This document shows, in pieces, positions 8,548 to 17,483 of a stretch of DNA of 37,469 nucleotides; the first letter of the stretch is position 1, and the number at the start of each line of letters is the position of its first letter. Source of the DNA: Corallococcus sp. (GTDB lineage: Bacteria > Bacillota > Clostridia > Christensenellales > CAG-314). Location of the stretch: contig JAMPAB010000009.1 of the NCBI GenBank assembly GCA_023667435.1, positions 1 through 37,469 on the forward strand, in the 5' to 3' direction. The position numbers and the translations under genes are program-made. The notes under the pieces were generated by a model, which ran no database searches, was not told where the DNA came from, and worked only from the letters and a program-made list of their open reading frames with translations.

Positions 8548-8913
8548 CACTTTTTAACAAAATTTTTTAGAAAAAATTCTTTTTTTTTCTAAAACAATGG
8601 CATAAAAATGTTTTTCGTTATTAAAAACGATGCTCGAAATTGATTTATAAATAACAAAATTCAAACGACGGTATAACAAGCAGAAAGACCGCAGCAAATG
8701 AGCGCGAAAATAACGGACGGTTTACAGATAAAACCGTGCAGACAAGATTTTCATACGACGCGCGACAAGCAAAATCGTCGAGCGTCCCGATTAATTTGCA
8801 AATATTTAAACGGCGAAGTTGGGCTCGTTACAATCAAATTACTTTTTTTGCAGGCGGCGCGCATTATAACGAACGTTTTCGATTATTTTAATAAAATACC
8901 TAAAGACGATTAA
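8548..8913. other. AT-rich intergenic stretch without a recognisable gene
   Basis: This stretch holds an AT-rich inverted repeat around 8566-8592 (TTTAGAAAAAA and TTTTTTCTAAA) and a small hairpin near 8718-8740. A 71-codon open frame at 8698-8913 on the plus strand has no ribosome binding site and no family resemblance. I see no supported gene here. Confidence 0.5.
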
Positions 8914-8948
8914 AGCGCAGTCCGCATTTTACCGTTGCGGACTGCGCT
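8914..8948 (-). terminator. Terminator-like hairpin after prfB
   Basis: A perfect 13-bp GC-rich stem (8914-8926 with 8936-8948) lies 14 bases past the prfB stop codon. The T run after it on the minus strand is short (TTTAATC), so termination may be partial. It probably closes the metK-to-prfB cluster. Confidence 0.7.
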
Positions 8949-8962
8949 CCTTCTTTGAATGT

Positions 8963-10057
8963 TTAAAACGCTTTGCTTAGATAATCTTCGATAAACGGCT
9001 GAATGTTGCCGTCCATAACTTCGCTTATGTTTGCGTTTTCGAAATTTGTACGATGATCTTTTACTAACGTATACGGACAGAATACATAACTCCTTATTTG
9101 ACTGCCCCACTCGATTTTCTTTACTTCGCCTTTGATCGACGCCGCTTCTTCCATCTGCTCGCGTTCCTTTATTTCCGCAAGCTTACTGCGAAGCATTGCC
9201 ATTGCCTGTTCGCGGTTTTGCACTTGACTGCGCTGCGTTTGGCAGGAAACTACCACTCCCGTAGGAACGTGAGTAATGCGTATCGCGCTCTCTGTTTTGT
9301 TGATATGTTGACCGCCCGCTCCGCTGCTGCGGTAGGTGTCGATTTTAAGATCCTTATCGTCGATAATAATATCGTTATCCTGCGGAAGTTCGGGCATTAC
9401 TTCGAGAGAAGCAAAGCTCGTGTGTCTGCGCTTTGCCGAGTCGAACGGGGAAATACGTACAAGTCGGTGAACGCCCTTCTCCGCTTTCAAATATCCGTAA
9501 GCATTGGGACCGTTTACCTGAAACGTAACCGATTTAATACCTGCTTCTTCGCCGTCGAGAAAATCCAACACCTCCAACTTGTAACCTCGACGTTCGGCGT
9601 AACGCGTGTACATTCTGTACAGCATTTGCACCCAGTCCTGCGCTTCCGTTCCGCCCGCGCCTGCGTGCAAAGTAAGTATCGCGTTGTTTGCGTCGTATTT
9701 GCCCGAAAGCAACGTCGCTATGTGCAGTTCGTTTATATCCTTTGAAATGCCGACAAGCTCCGTCGCCGTTTCCGCAAGCATAGCATCGTCGCCGTCGCAC
9801 AGTTCGAGCAAATCGGATATATCTTTTAAACGTTTGCTCAGTTTCCGATAACCGTCGATTTTATCTTCGATATTTTTGGCGCGCTGACTTACCTTCTGCG
9901 CGTTCTTAACGTCGTCCCAAAAATCGGTTTTGTGCTGCTCCTCGTTGAGCGACGCTAATTCTTCCGTTAGTTTGAGAATATTCAAACTGTCGCCGATTCC
10001 TTTAAGCTTGTCGGCAAGCTCTCTTATATTCTGTTTCAGTTCGTCTATTTGAATCAT
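8963..10057 (-). CDS. prfB: Peptide chain release factor 2 (RF2)
   Basis: RF2 releases finished peptides at UGA and UAA codons. The 364-residue protein carries the RF2 stop-codon recognition tripeptide SPF (in RISPFDS) and the catalytic GGQ in SGAGGQHINKT, the glutamine that is methylated in known RF2 proteins. The whole protein is encoded in one frame. Where most bacteria have an in-frame UGA and a +1 programmed frameshift (after about codon 25), this gene reads AGT TTG AAT, so the autoregulatory frameshift is absent. The start has only a weak purine stretch 12 bases upstream. It lies 21 bases after the secA stop, so translation is probably coupled or read through from secA. The secA-prfB order is common in Bacillota. 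Confidence 0.97.
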   Translation of the reverse strand: MIQIDELKQNIRELADKLKGIGDSLNILKLTEELASLNEEQHKTDFWDDVKNAQKVSQRAKNIEDKIDGYRKLSKRLKDISDLLELCDGDDAMLAETATELVGISKDINELHIATLLSGKYDANNAILTLHAGAGGTEAQDWVQMLYRMYTRYAERRGYKLEVLDFLDGEEAGIKSVTFQVNGPNAYGYLKAEKGVHRLVRISPFDSAKRRHTSFASLEVMPELPQDNDIIIDDKDLKIDTYRSSGAGGQHINKTESAIRITHVPTGVVVSCQTQRSQVQNREQAMAMLRSKLAEIKEREQMEEAASIKGEVKKIEWGSQIRSYVFCPYTLVKDHRTNFENANISEVMDGNIQPFIEDYLSKAF

Positions 10058-10078
10058 AAATTTATTATTCCGCAGTTT

Positions 10079-12871
10079 CTATTTCTTAGCTTTGTTTTCC
10101 TTACGCTGTTGACGCTTTAAAGCGTACTCTTCCTGTTTGGTAAGCGGACGCGCAGGTTCTTCGGCGACGTCCGTTCCTTCCGACGAAGCAGCCGCCGAAT
10201 CCTTAGCGTAACAGCAGTTTTTGTACTTTTTACCGCTGCCGCAGGGACAGGGCCCGTTAAGTTTTTTCTCGGAATTTACATTTGCGTCGGGCGCGACATT
10301 GGAACGTAATTGCTGCACAATTTTAGCAAAAGTCAACATTCTGATAGTTTGGACTTTGATATTTTCATTGAGCTTGTCGAACATATCGAAAGCTTCCTTT
10401 TTGTATACCATTATCGGGTCGTGCTGTCCGATCGCCTGAAGTCCGACTCCCTGACGCAAATCGTCCAACGCGTCCAAATGATCCATCCAAAGGTTGTCTA
10501 TCGTACGAAGCAGTACGAATCTTTCCGCTTCGCGGAATGGAACGACGTTGCCGCCTTCGTCGTTTTCCAAGCGTTCGTTAAGATACTCTTTGCACCTTTC
10601 CGCAAGCATATCGCACACGGCGCGAGCGGAAGTAAGATCGTCTTCCTTTAAAACGGGCTGTTCCAAAGCAAAATATTTGCCTAAATTGTGGTTGACTTTG
10701 TCAAGATTCCATTGCGAAACGTCTTCTTGACTGTCGCAGGCGTCGGCAAGCGCCAAACGCGCGTATTCGTCCGCCATAGCGAGAATATCGTTGTGAACGT
10801 CTTCGTTATCGAGAATTCTGTCGCGCTCTTTGTAAATCGCTTTGCGCTGTTGGTTGTTTACGTCGTCGTACTGAAGAACGTTTTTACGACTGGAAAAGTG
10901 CAGTCCCTCTATACGTTTCTGCGCCGATTCGATGCCTCTTGTAAGCAAACGCGATTCCAACGGGGTATCTTCGTCTATGCGCGCAAACATCATTACCCGC
11001 TGCATCATATCTCCGCCGAAAATCCGCACCATATCGTCCTCTGCGGATATATAAAATACGCTGCAACCCGGATCTCCCTGACGGCCCGCGCGTCCGCGTA
11101 ACTGATTGTCTATTCTGCGCGAATCGTGCCGTTCGGTACCTATTACGCACAGTCCGCCCGCTTTTACCACGTCTTGCTTTTCTTTGTCCGTTTCTTTCTT
11201 GTATTTCGAAACAAGTTCGGAATAGACCGCTTTGAGTTTCTCCGTTTCTTCGTCGCCTTTTGCAAAACCCGTAGACGCTTCTATCTGCTCGTCTTCGTAT
11301 CCCTGCCGTTTCATTTCCTGCTTTGCCATAAACTCGGGATTGCCGCCCAAAAGAATATCCGTTCCGCGTCCTGCCATATTCGTGGCGATCGTAACCGCTC
11401 CCAAACGTCCCGCCTGCGCTACTATTTCCGCTTCGCGCTTATGATTTTTAGCGTTCAACACATTATGTTTGATGCGTTCGGCGGTTAGCAGTCTCGACAG
11501 CTCTTCGCTCTTTTCTACGGTAATAGTGCCCACCAAAATAGGCTGTCCGACGGAATTGCGTTCTTTGATTTCTTCCACGATTGCGCGCAATTTGCCTTGC
11601 CGCGTAGAATATACGACGTCGGGACGGTCGTTACGTATCATAGGCAAGTTGGTGGGTATTGCAACGACGTCGATTTTGTATATGGTGTTAAATTCCTGTT
11701 CTTCCGTCTTTGCGGTTCCCGTCATTCCGCTCAGTTTATGATATAAACGGAAATAATTTTGGAAAGTGATTGTTGCAAGGGTTTTATTTTCTTCCTTAAT
11801 CGTTACGTGCTCTTTCGCTTCTATCGCCTGATGCAGTCCGCCGTTGAAACGTCTGCCCTCCATTTTCCGACCCGTAAAAGAATCTACGATAAGCACTTCG
11901 CCTTTTTCTACAATGTAGTCGTCGTCGCGGCGCATAATGGCGTGCGCGCGTAAGGCATTGTTGATATAGTGATTTATTTCGGTATTCTCGGGAGAGGACA
12001 AATTGTCAAGTTTGAAATATCTTTCCGCCTTCGTTACGCCTTTGTCCGTTAAGCGCGCCGTCTTCTGCTTGCGGTCTACGACGTATTCTCCGTTCGGTTC
12101 CTCGTCGCCTTCGGTTTTCCCTTCCTGATCGACATTGGTGGAATTTTGCAGCAAGCAGGCGAATCTGTTTGCCGTAACGTACATTTCGCTGGATTTTCCG
12201 CTCGGACCCGAAATAATCAACGGCGTACGCGCTTCGTCGATGAGAATACTGTCAACTTCGTCTATTATAACGAAATTCAAACCGCGCTGTACGCAGGCAG
12301 CTCGACTTGTAGACATATTGTCGCGAAGGTAATCGAAACCGAACTCGTTGTTCGTACCGTACGTTATATCGCAGTTGTACGCTGCGCGCTTTTCGCGCGC
12401 TGTCATTCGGTTAAGCGTAACGCCAACCGTAAGTCCCAAAAAGCGGAACACTTTTCCCATCCATTCCATATCGCGCGTCGCAAGATATTCGTTTACGGTG
12501 ATGATATGCACGCCCTTGCCCGTCAAGGCATTAAGATAAGCGGGCAACGTTTCAGTAAGAGTTTTACCTTCGCCCGTCGCCATCTGGCATATACGTCCCT
12601 GATGCAGAGCGATTCCGCCTAAGATCTGAACGTGGAAATGTCTCTGCTGCAAAACGCGTTTGCTGGCTTCGCGGCACACTGCGAATGCATCGGGCAGAAG
12701 TTCGTCCAACGTTGCGCCGTCGTTATATCTGTTTTTAAGCAGCTGCGTTTGCGAAGACAGTTCTTCGTCGGACATACCGACGTACGCATTTTCTTTTTCT
12801 TCAACAAGTTTGGCGATTTTTTCCAGTTTTTTTACCGCTCTCGCGTTAGAACCGCCGTATGGGTCTCTCAT
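10079..12871 (-). CDS. secA: Preprotein translocase ATPase SecA
   Basis: SecA drives Sec-dependent protein export through SecYEG using ATP. The 930-residue protein is full length. It has Walker A MATGEGKT at 97-104, the DEVD box at 204-207, the preprotein cross-linking region after it, and the second helicase domain with NMAGRGTDI and the arginine-rich QLRGRAGRQGD. The C-terminal zinc motif CPCGSGKKYKNCC has Cys875, 877, 886 and 887. Unusually, some 43 charged residues follow the zinc motif, which is normally at the very end. The ATG has an AAGGAG site. The gene starts 48 bases after the comF stop with no clear terminator between them, so it may be read from the metK promoter as well as from one of its own. 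Confidence 0.98.
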   Translation of the reverse strand: MRDPYGGSNARAVKKLEKIAKLVEEKENAYVGMSDEELSSQTQLLKNRYNDGATLDELLPDAFAVCREASKRVLQQRHFHVQILGGIALHQGRICQMATGEGKTLTETLPAYLNALTGKGVHIITVNEYLATRDMEWMGKVFRFLGLTVGVTLNRMTAREKRAAYNCDITYGTNNEFGFDYLRDNMSTSRAACVQRGLNFVIIDEVDSILIDEARTPLIISGPSGKSSEMYVTANRFACLLQNSTNVDQEGKTEGDEEPNGEYVVDRKQKTARLTDKGVTKAERYFKLDNLSSPENTEINHYINNALRAHAIMRRDDDYIVEKGEVLIVDSFTGRKMEGRRFNGGLHQAIEAKEHVTIKEENKTLATITFQNYFRLYHKLSGMTGTAKTEEQEFNTIYKIDVVAIPTNLPMIRNDRPDVVYSTRQGKLRAIVEEIKERNSVGQPILVGTITVEKSEELSRLLTAERIKHNVLNAKNHKREAEIVAQAGRLGAVTIATNMAGRGTDILLGGNPEFMAKQEMKRQGYEDEQIEASTGFAKGDEETEKLKAVYSELVSKYKKETDKEKQDVVKAGGLCVIGTERHDSRRIDNQLRGRAGRQGDPGCSVFYISAEDDMVRIFGGDMMQRVMMFARIDEDTPLESRLLTRGIESAQKRIEGLHFSSRKNVLQYDDVNNQQRKAIYKERDRILDNEDVHNDILAMADEYARLALADACDSQEDVSQWNLDKVNHNLGKYFALEQPVLKEDDLTSARAVCDMLAERCKEYLNERLENDEGGNVVPFREAERFVLLRTIDNLWMDHLDALDDLRQGVGLQAIGQHDPIMVYKKEAFDMFDKLNENIKVQTIRMLTFAKIVQQLRSNVAPDANVNSEKKLNGPCPCGSGKKYKNCCYAKDSAAASSEGTDVAEEPARPLTKQEEYALKRQQRKENKAKK

Positions 12872-12919
12872 ATACGTTCTCCTTAAATTTCGCTGTCGGT
12901 CTCATAACTTAAGACCGAT

Positions 12920-13681
12920 TCAACTTTCGACAGTATCTTCGAAAATAAAGTTTTCTTTGCGCGCGGACAGCATAAGTCCGACGACCGATACCGCGCCCGC
13001 TCTCTTTAGTACCTTCGCGCATTCGTTAAGAGTGGCTCCGGTTGTCTTTACGTCGTCTATTACTACAACGCGCTTGCCTTTTACGTCGCATTTAACTTTG
13101 AACGCGCCGATAAGATTGCTTTTACGGTCGTTTTTATTAAGCTTTTCCTGACGTTCCGTTTCTTTAACCTTAACAAGTGCGTCCGTTAAACGTTCGTCGC
13201 AATCAAGTATATCACAAAAATACTTTGCCAGCAACCGAGATTGATTATACCTGCGCGAGCGTTTTGCTTTCGCGCTCATAGGCGGATAACAAACCGCGTC
13301 GAACTCGACGCCGTTCTTTTCCGAAAGAAACGCGAGATACCTTGCAAAAACCTTAGCGTATCTGCCCTTGCCGCCGAATTTCATCTGCAATATCGTCCGC
13401 TGCACCGCGCCTTCGTAACTGAAAACGGCGAAAGATCTGTCAAAATATATTTTGTCGAAAGCGCAGTTTCCGCAATAATCCTCCGCTCCGTCTATGCCTA
13501 CGCCGCAGCGTTTGCAGGTTTTTCCGTTGTTGAAAACGACCTCTTTCATACAATCGGAACAAAAACCCGTTTCGTCGAAAATATCTCTGCCGCATTCGAG
13601 ACATTTGAACTCGGTAGGAGCAAACGCTTCCGCTATGCTTTCCTTAACCGCTTTAAAAATCTTCTTCCGTCTTGACGTCAT
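12920..13681 (-). CDS. comF: ComF-family phosphoribosyltransferase-like protein
   Basis: This 253-residue ComF/GntX-type protein is linked in other bacteria to DNA uptake during competence. The N terminus has two four-cysteine zinc-binding sets (Cys27, 30, 41, 44 and Cys56, 59, 70, 73). The C-terminal half is a type-I phosphoribosyltransferase fold with the PRPP loop VVIDDVKTTGAT (206-217) and the ComF hallmark RRYNQS at 143-148. No ring substrate is known for this family. The start overlaps the 3' end of recD2 by 29 bases, which implies translational coupling within the metK-recD2-comF operon. No other competence gene is in the window. Confidence 0.93.
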   Translation of the reverse strand: MTSRRKKIFKAVKESIAEAFAPTEFKCLECGRDIFDETGFCSDCMKEVVFNNGKTCKRCGVGIDGAEDYCGNCAFDKIYFDRSFAVFSYEGAVQRTILQMKFGGKGRYAKVFARYLAFLSEKNGVEFDAVCYPPMSAKAKRSRRYNQSRLLAKYFCDILDCDERLTDALVKVKETERQEKLNKNDRKSNLIGAFKVKCDVKGKRVVVIDDVKTTGATLNECAKVLKRAGAVSVVGLMLSARKENFIFEDTVES

Positions 13682-15941
13682 CTTCGGTTCTTACGGCCGT
13701 TCCGAAATATTTTTGATGAACGGCGTTTTCCTCTTTTAAAAATCTGCACAGATTTGTCGTACGGGCGGCAACGTAATTGTTGTGTATCATCAAAGACAGT
13801 ATCTTTTTACTTCCTACTATTACAACTGCGCGTTTTGCGCGGGTAATAGCGGTATACAAAAGGTTCTTATTGATTATCGTAGGCGGTCCGCTGACAAGGG
13901 GCACTACCACGACGGGGAATTCGCTGCCCTGACTTTTGTGTATCGTTATTGCGTAAGCCAATTGCAAATCGGACAAATCGGCGGTTGTGTACGTGGCAAG
14001 TCTGTTGTCGTCGAACAATACCTCCATAAGCCCGTTTGCGCGGTCGATAAGCCGCACAACGCCTATATCGCCGTTGAATATGCCCGTCCCTTCCTCGACA
14101 ACGCCGTCCTTAGTAAAACGGGTAAAAGGCAATTCGTAATTATTGACGGTCTGCATTACGCGGTCTCCGACGCGGATTATGTTTCTGCCTACGGTCAACT
14201 CCTGCTTGCCGTATTGTCTTGGATTGAGCGCCTGCTGTAAACGCGCGTTGAGGTTTTCCACTCCGGCGACGCCGTTCTTCAATGCTCCCAGCACCTGTAT
14301 TTCGCTAGACGGCAATTGGGTAAATTTAGGCAAACGCGTTGTTACCAACTCCACGACGGTATCGGATACCTGTTGAAAATCGGCATAATTCATAAAGAAG
14401 AAATCTCTGCTTTGATTGTTGATTTCGGGCATTTTACCCTGATTTATCAAATGCGCGTTGGTAACGATTAAACTGTCGTCGGACTGGCGGTAAATATGGG
14501 ACAGGTATCGAATCTCTACTACGCCGCTCTTGATAATATCGGCAAGCACGTTTCCCGCGCCTACGCTGGGAAGCTGATCCTTGTCTCCCACAAGCACCAA
14601 ACGGCAACCGTTTTCTAAGGCGGATAACAGACTGTACATTACCGACACGTCCACCATAGACATTTCGTCTACCACTACCACGTCGCAGGGCAAAGTGTTG
14701 TAGCGGTTATATTTAAAGGACATTTTGTCGCCACGCAACTCGTAACCCAACAGACGGTGAATAGTTTTGGCGTCCCTTCCTATCGCTTGCGACATACGCT
14801 TTGCCGCTCTGCCGGTAGGCGCGCAAAATTCCATACGCAAACCCCTAGAGGAAAGTATCTCCGCAATACATTTGATTATAGTCGTTTTGCCCGTTCCCGG
14901 ACCTCCCGTAATTACCGTTACGCCGTTGATAAGAGAGGATTTTACCGCGCCTAACTGTCCCGCATGAAATTTGATTTTGTTAATTTGTTCGAATTGAACA
15001 ATAAGACTGTCCGCATCGATCATTATACGTTTTGCGTCGTGATTGAGGGAAATCAAACGCGAGGCGATTGACTTTTCCAACTTGAAATAACGGTTGAGCG
15101 CAATCATACGCAATCCGTCTATTTCAAAAACCTGTATTAAAGGTTCGAGAACAAGCTTCGTCACCGTATCCTCTACCAACTTTCCGTAAAACGTCAGATC
15201 TACGCCTAAAATATCCGAACAGGATTTCATCAGATCGTCGAAAGGAAGATACGTATTGCCCTGTTTTTCTGCGGATTCCTTAAGTTGATATATAATCGCG
15301 GCTCGCACGCGAAACTCGCTCAACGCTTCCACGCCCATACTTTGCGCTATTTTATCCGCAGTGAGAAAACCCACGCCGTCTACGTCGTCGATCAACCTGT
15401 ACGGATTCGCCAAAACAAGATTTTTAGTCTGTTCCTTGTATATATTGTATATTTTGACCGCCAAATTCGTCGTTATACCGTAGCTTTGCAAAAACATTAT
15501 CTGCTCCTGCATATTTTTCAACTCGGCTACGGCGTTGGCGATATCCATCGCTTTCTTTTGCGAAATCCCCTTTACTTTAACGAGAAGCATAGGGTTGTTT
15601 TCGATAACTCCGAAGGTGTCCGCGCCGAATTGATCGTAAATATTGTTTGCGGTAACTTCGCCGACGCCTTTTATAAGACCGCTGCTTAAATATTTAACGA
15701 TACCCGCGCGGCTCGTCGGGTCGCTCATCGTATACTGTTCGATTACCAGCTGTTCCCCATAACGGTTGTGTACGACGATTTTACCGACAACGCTCAATAC
15801 CGCCCCTATAGAAAGGGTCGGAAAATTACCTACGCACGTAAGATCGTCGCCGTCGGTCGTTTCCAGTCCGAATACGGTATAACCGTTGTCTTCGTTGCGG
15901 AAAATTATTTCCGCAACGGTGCCTTTCGCCGTAAAGTCCAC
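13653..15941 (-). CDS. recD2: RecD2-type 5'-3' DNA helicase
   Basis: This 762-residue SF1B helicase is of the RecD2 kind, which works without RecBC. The N-terminal OB-like and helix-hairpin-helix region (about 80-200) contains GLIKGVGEVTA and DDVDGVGFLTADKIA. The motor shows Walker A GGPGTGKT (346-353), motif Ia APTGRAAKRM, Walker B VVDEMSMVD (DEMS 425-428), motif III GDKDQLPSVGAGNVL, and the C-terminal motifs TIHKSQGSEF and LYTAITRAK. In Bacillus and Deinococcus such proteins act in recombination and repair. Translation starts at GTG with an AGGAGA site. It begins 14 bases after the metK stop and its end overlaps comF, so all three appear to be one transcript. Confidence 0.96.
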   Translation of the reverse strand: MDFTAKGTVAEIIFRNEDNGYTVFGLETTDGDDLTCVGNFPTLSIGAVLSVVGKIVVHNRYGEQLVIEQYTMSDPTSRAGIVKYLSSGLIKGVGEVTANNIYDQFGADTFGVIENNPMLLVKVKGISQKKAMDIANAVAELKNMQEQIMFLQSYGITTNLAVKIYNIYKEQTKNLVLANPYRLIDDVDGVGFLTADKIAQSMGVEALSEFRVRAAIIYQLKESAEKQGNTYLPFDDLMKSCSDILGVDLTFYGKLVEDTVTKLVLEPLIQVFEIDGLRMIALNRYFKLEKSIASRLISLNHDAKRIMIDADSLIVQFEQINKIKFHAGQLGAVKSSLINGVTVITGGPGTGKTTIIKCIAEILSSRGLRMEFCAPTGRAAKRMSQAIGRDAKTIHRLLGYELRGDKMSFKYNRYNTLPCDVVVVDEMSMVDVSVMYSLLSALENGCRLVLVGDKDQLPSVGAGNVLADIIKSGVVEIRYLSHIYRQSDDSLIVTNAHLINQGKMPEINNQSRDFFFMNYADFQQVSDTVVELVTTRLPKFTQLPSSEIQVLGALKNGVAGVENLNARLQQALNPRQYGKQELTVGRNIIRVGDRVMQTVNNYELPFTRFTKDGVVEEGTGIFNGDIGVVRLIDRANGLMEVLFDDNRLATYTTADLSDLQLAYAITIHKSQGSEFPVVVVPLVSGPPTIINKNLLYTAITRAKRAVVIVGSKKILSLMIHNNYVAARTTNLCRFLKEENAVHQKYFGTAVRTEDDVKTEEDF

Positions 15942-15955
15942 AGTAAAAGTCTCTC

Positions 15956-17143
15956 CTAATTATTTACGTACTTTTTCAAATCGTCCGCTTTGTCCGTTTG
16001 CTCCCACGGAAATTCGGCGTTGCCGAAATGACCGTAGCTCGCAGTTTGGAAATATATTGCGCGCTGTAAATCGAATTTGTTTATTATAGCGCGCGGACGA
16101 AGGTCGAATTCCTCCGATATTATTTCCGACAGCACTCCGTCGCTTACCTTTCCCGTGCCGTACGTGTTGACGTCGATCGAAACGGGTTTGCTTCTGCCTA
16201 TAGCGTAGGACACCTGCAGCTGTATTCTGTCCGCAAGTCCCGCCGCAACTACGTTTTTGCAGATATATCTCGCCATATATGCAGCGGATCTGTCAACTTT
16301 CGTGGGGTCTTTGCCCGAAAACGCTCCTCCTCCGTGCGCGCAATATCCGCCGTAAGTATCTACGATTATTTTGCGTCCGGTAAGCCCGCTGTCCGCCGCA
16401 GGCCCTCCTATTTCGAAACGGCCCGTAGGGTTTATGTAATATTTCGTTTCTTCGTCGAGAAGGTTTAAAGGCACCACTTCGCGAATGACCAAATTTATCA
16501 TATCTTTGGCAATAACCGACGACGATACGTCGGCGCTGTGCTGCGTAGACAATACTATCGTGTCTACGCGGCAAGGTTTGTCGTTTTCGTCGTACTCCAC
16601 CGTAACCTGACATTTGCCGTCGGGGCGAAGATAATTTACGAGTTTTTCCTTGCGTACGTAAGCAAGACGACGGCTTATTCTGTGCGCGAGCATAATCGCC
16701 ATAGGCATATATTCGGGAGTTTCGTCACAGGCGTAGCCGAACATCATGCCCTGATCGCCTGCGCCGTACATATCCAAAACCTCGCCTCTGTTTTTGTATT
16801 CGTTGGAACGGTCTACGCCCAATGCGATATCGGGAGACTGCTTGTCTAACGATACTATTACTCCGCAACTGTCGGCGTCGAAGCCGAACTTGGCGCGCGT
16901 GTAACCTATATTGCGTACGGTGTCGCGAACTATCGTTGCATAATCCACAACCGCAGTTGTGCTAATCTGCCCCATTACGAAAACCGTTCCCGTACATACT
17001 ACGGTTTCGCATGCAACGCGAGCGCTCGGATCCTTGCTTAAAATAGCATCCAATATAGCATCGGATATTTGATCGCACATTTTATCGGGATGCCCTTCGG
17101 TAACGCTTTCCGAAGTAAAAAATCTGTGTTTGTTGTTTTTCAT
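15956..17143 (-). CDS. metK: S-adenosylmethionine synthetase (methionine adenosyltransferase)
   Basis: MetK makes S-adenosylmethionine from methionine and ATP in the cytoplasm. The 395-residue protein has the usual family length. It shows GHPDK at 17-21, the ATP signature GAGDQG at 127-132, and the glycine-rich loop [19 protein letters not shown] at 271-289. An in-frame start 12 codons upstream is rejected: GGAGG sits eight bases before the ATG at 17143, the expected spacing, and the upstream codons would overlap that site. The gene heads a cluster with recD2 and comF and lies behind a SAM-I riboswitch with a terminator, so transcription should fall when SAM is plentiful. Confidence 0.98.
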   Translation of the reverse strand: MKNNKHRFFTSESVTEGHPDKMCDQISDAILDAILSKDPSARVACETVVCTGTVFVMGQISTTAVVDYATIVRDTVRNIGYTRAKFGFDADSCGVIVSLDKQSPDIALGVDRSNEYKNRGEVLDMYGAGDQGMMFGYACDETPEYMPMAIMLAHRISRRLAYVRKEKLVNYLRPDGKCQVTVEYDENDKPCRVDTIVLSTQHSADVSSSVIAKDMINLVIREVVPLNLLDEETKYYINPTGRFEIGGPAADSGLTGRKIIVDTYGGYCAHGGGAFSGKDPTKVDRSAAYMARYICKNVVAAGLADRIQLQVSYAIGRSKPVSIDVNTYGTGKVSDGVLSEIISEEFDLRPRAIINKFDLQRAIYFQTASYGHFGNAEFPWEQTDKADDLKKYVNN

Positions 17144-17231
17144 TTGCATTTCCTCCGTCGGTAAATTTGTTCGACGCAACCGAAAACAACCGTTCGGATT
17201 TATGCGTCAAACCTATCGAAGGCGGCGACAA

Positions 17232-17260
17232 TAAAAAAGTCTTGTCCCATAGACAAGACT
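17232..17260 (-). terminator. Riboswitch-controlled intrinsic terminator ahead of metK
   Basis: On the minus strand, AGTCTTGTC pairs with GACAAGACT around a five-base loop and runs into a T run (TTTTTT at 17238-17233). It lies about 20 bases past the SAM-I aptamer and about 90 bases before the metK start. This is the expected expression platform of a transcriptional OFF switch. Confidence 0.9.
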
Positions 17261-17279
17261 GCTCAAAACTCTTTCGCCG

Positions 17280-17378
17280 TCCCATCTTTCAAGGTTTCCC
17301 TTGCGGAATTTAGCACCTAACGCTTTTAGGTTGCTGTAACTTCACCGAGTCCGTCTCTCCGTTACTCTCGATAGGGTA
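17280..17378 (-). ncRNA. SAM-I (S-box) riboswitch aptamer
   Basis: On the minus strand, the conserved S-box blocks occur in order: TATCGAGAG opening the P1/P2 junction, ACGGAGAGACGGACTCGGTGA, the CAGCAACC block, the P3 arm with GGTGCTAAATTCC, and the closing GATGGGA that pairs with CCCTATC to form P1. The promoter ends immediately upstream and a terminator follows, then metK. Binding of SAM should stabilise P1 and allow the terminator to form. Confidence 0.95.
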
Positions 17379-17383
17379 AAAAT

Positions 17384-17412
17384 ATTGTATCACCGCGCAG
17401 TCGCGCTGTCAA
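17384..17412 (-). promoter_or_regulatory. Consensus SigA promoter of the metK riboswitch operon
   Basis: On the minus strand, TTGACA (17407-17412) and TACAAT (17384-17389) are 17 bases apart. The predicted start near 17377 coincides with the first base of the SAM-I aptamer. Confidence 0.88.
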
Positions 17413-17483
17413 CCGTTTAATGCGCCGATACCCGATATTAAACTCGAATTTTGCGGCGCGGCAGTATACGGACGGTTTCAACG

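Noticed and set aside
8698..8913. 71-codon plus-strand open frame between hsp20 and prfB
   Set aside because: There is no ribosome binding site or recognisable promoter, the composition is unlike the neighbouring proteins, and the hairpin after it is better explained as the prfB terminator.
12872..12919. Hairpin between comF and secA as a terminator
   Set aside because: TCGGTCT/AGACCGA forms a 7-bp stem, but the bases after it (CAGCGAAATTT) are not a T run. Read-through into secA is more likely.
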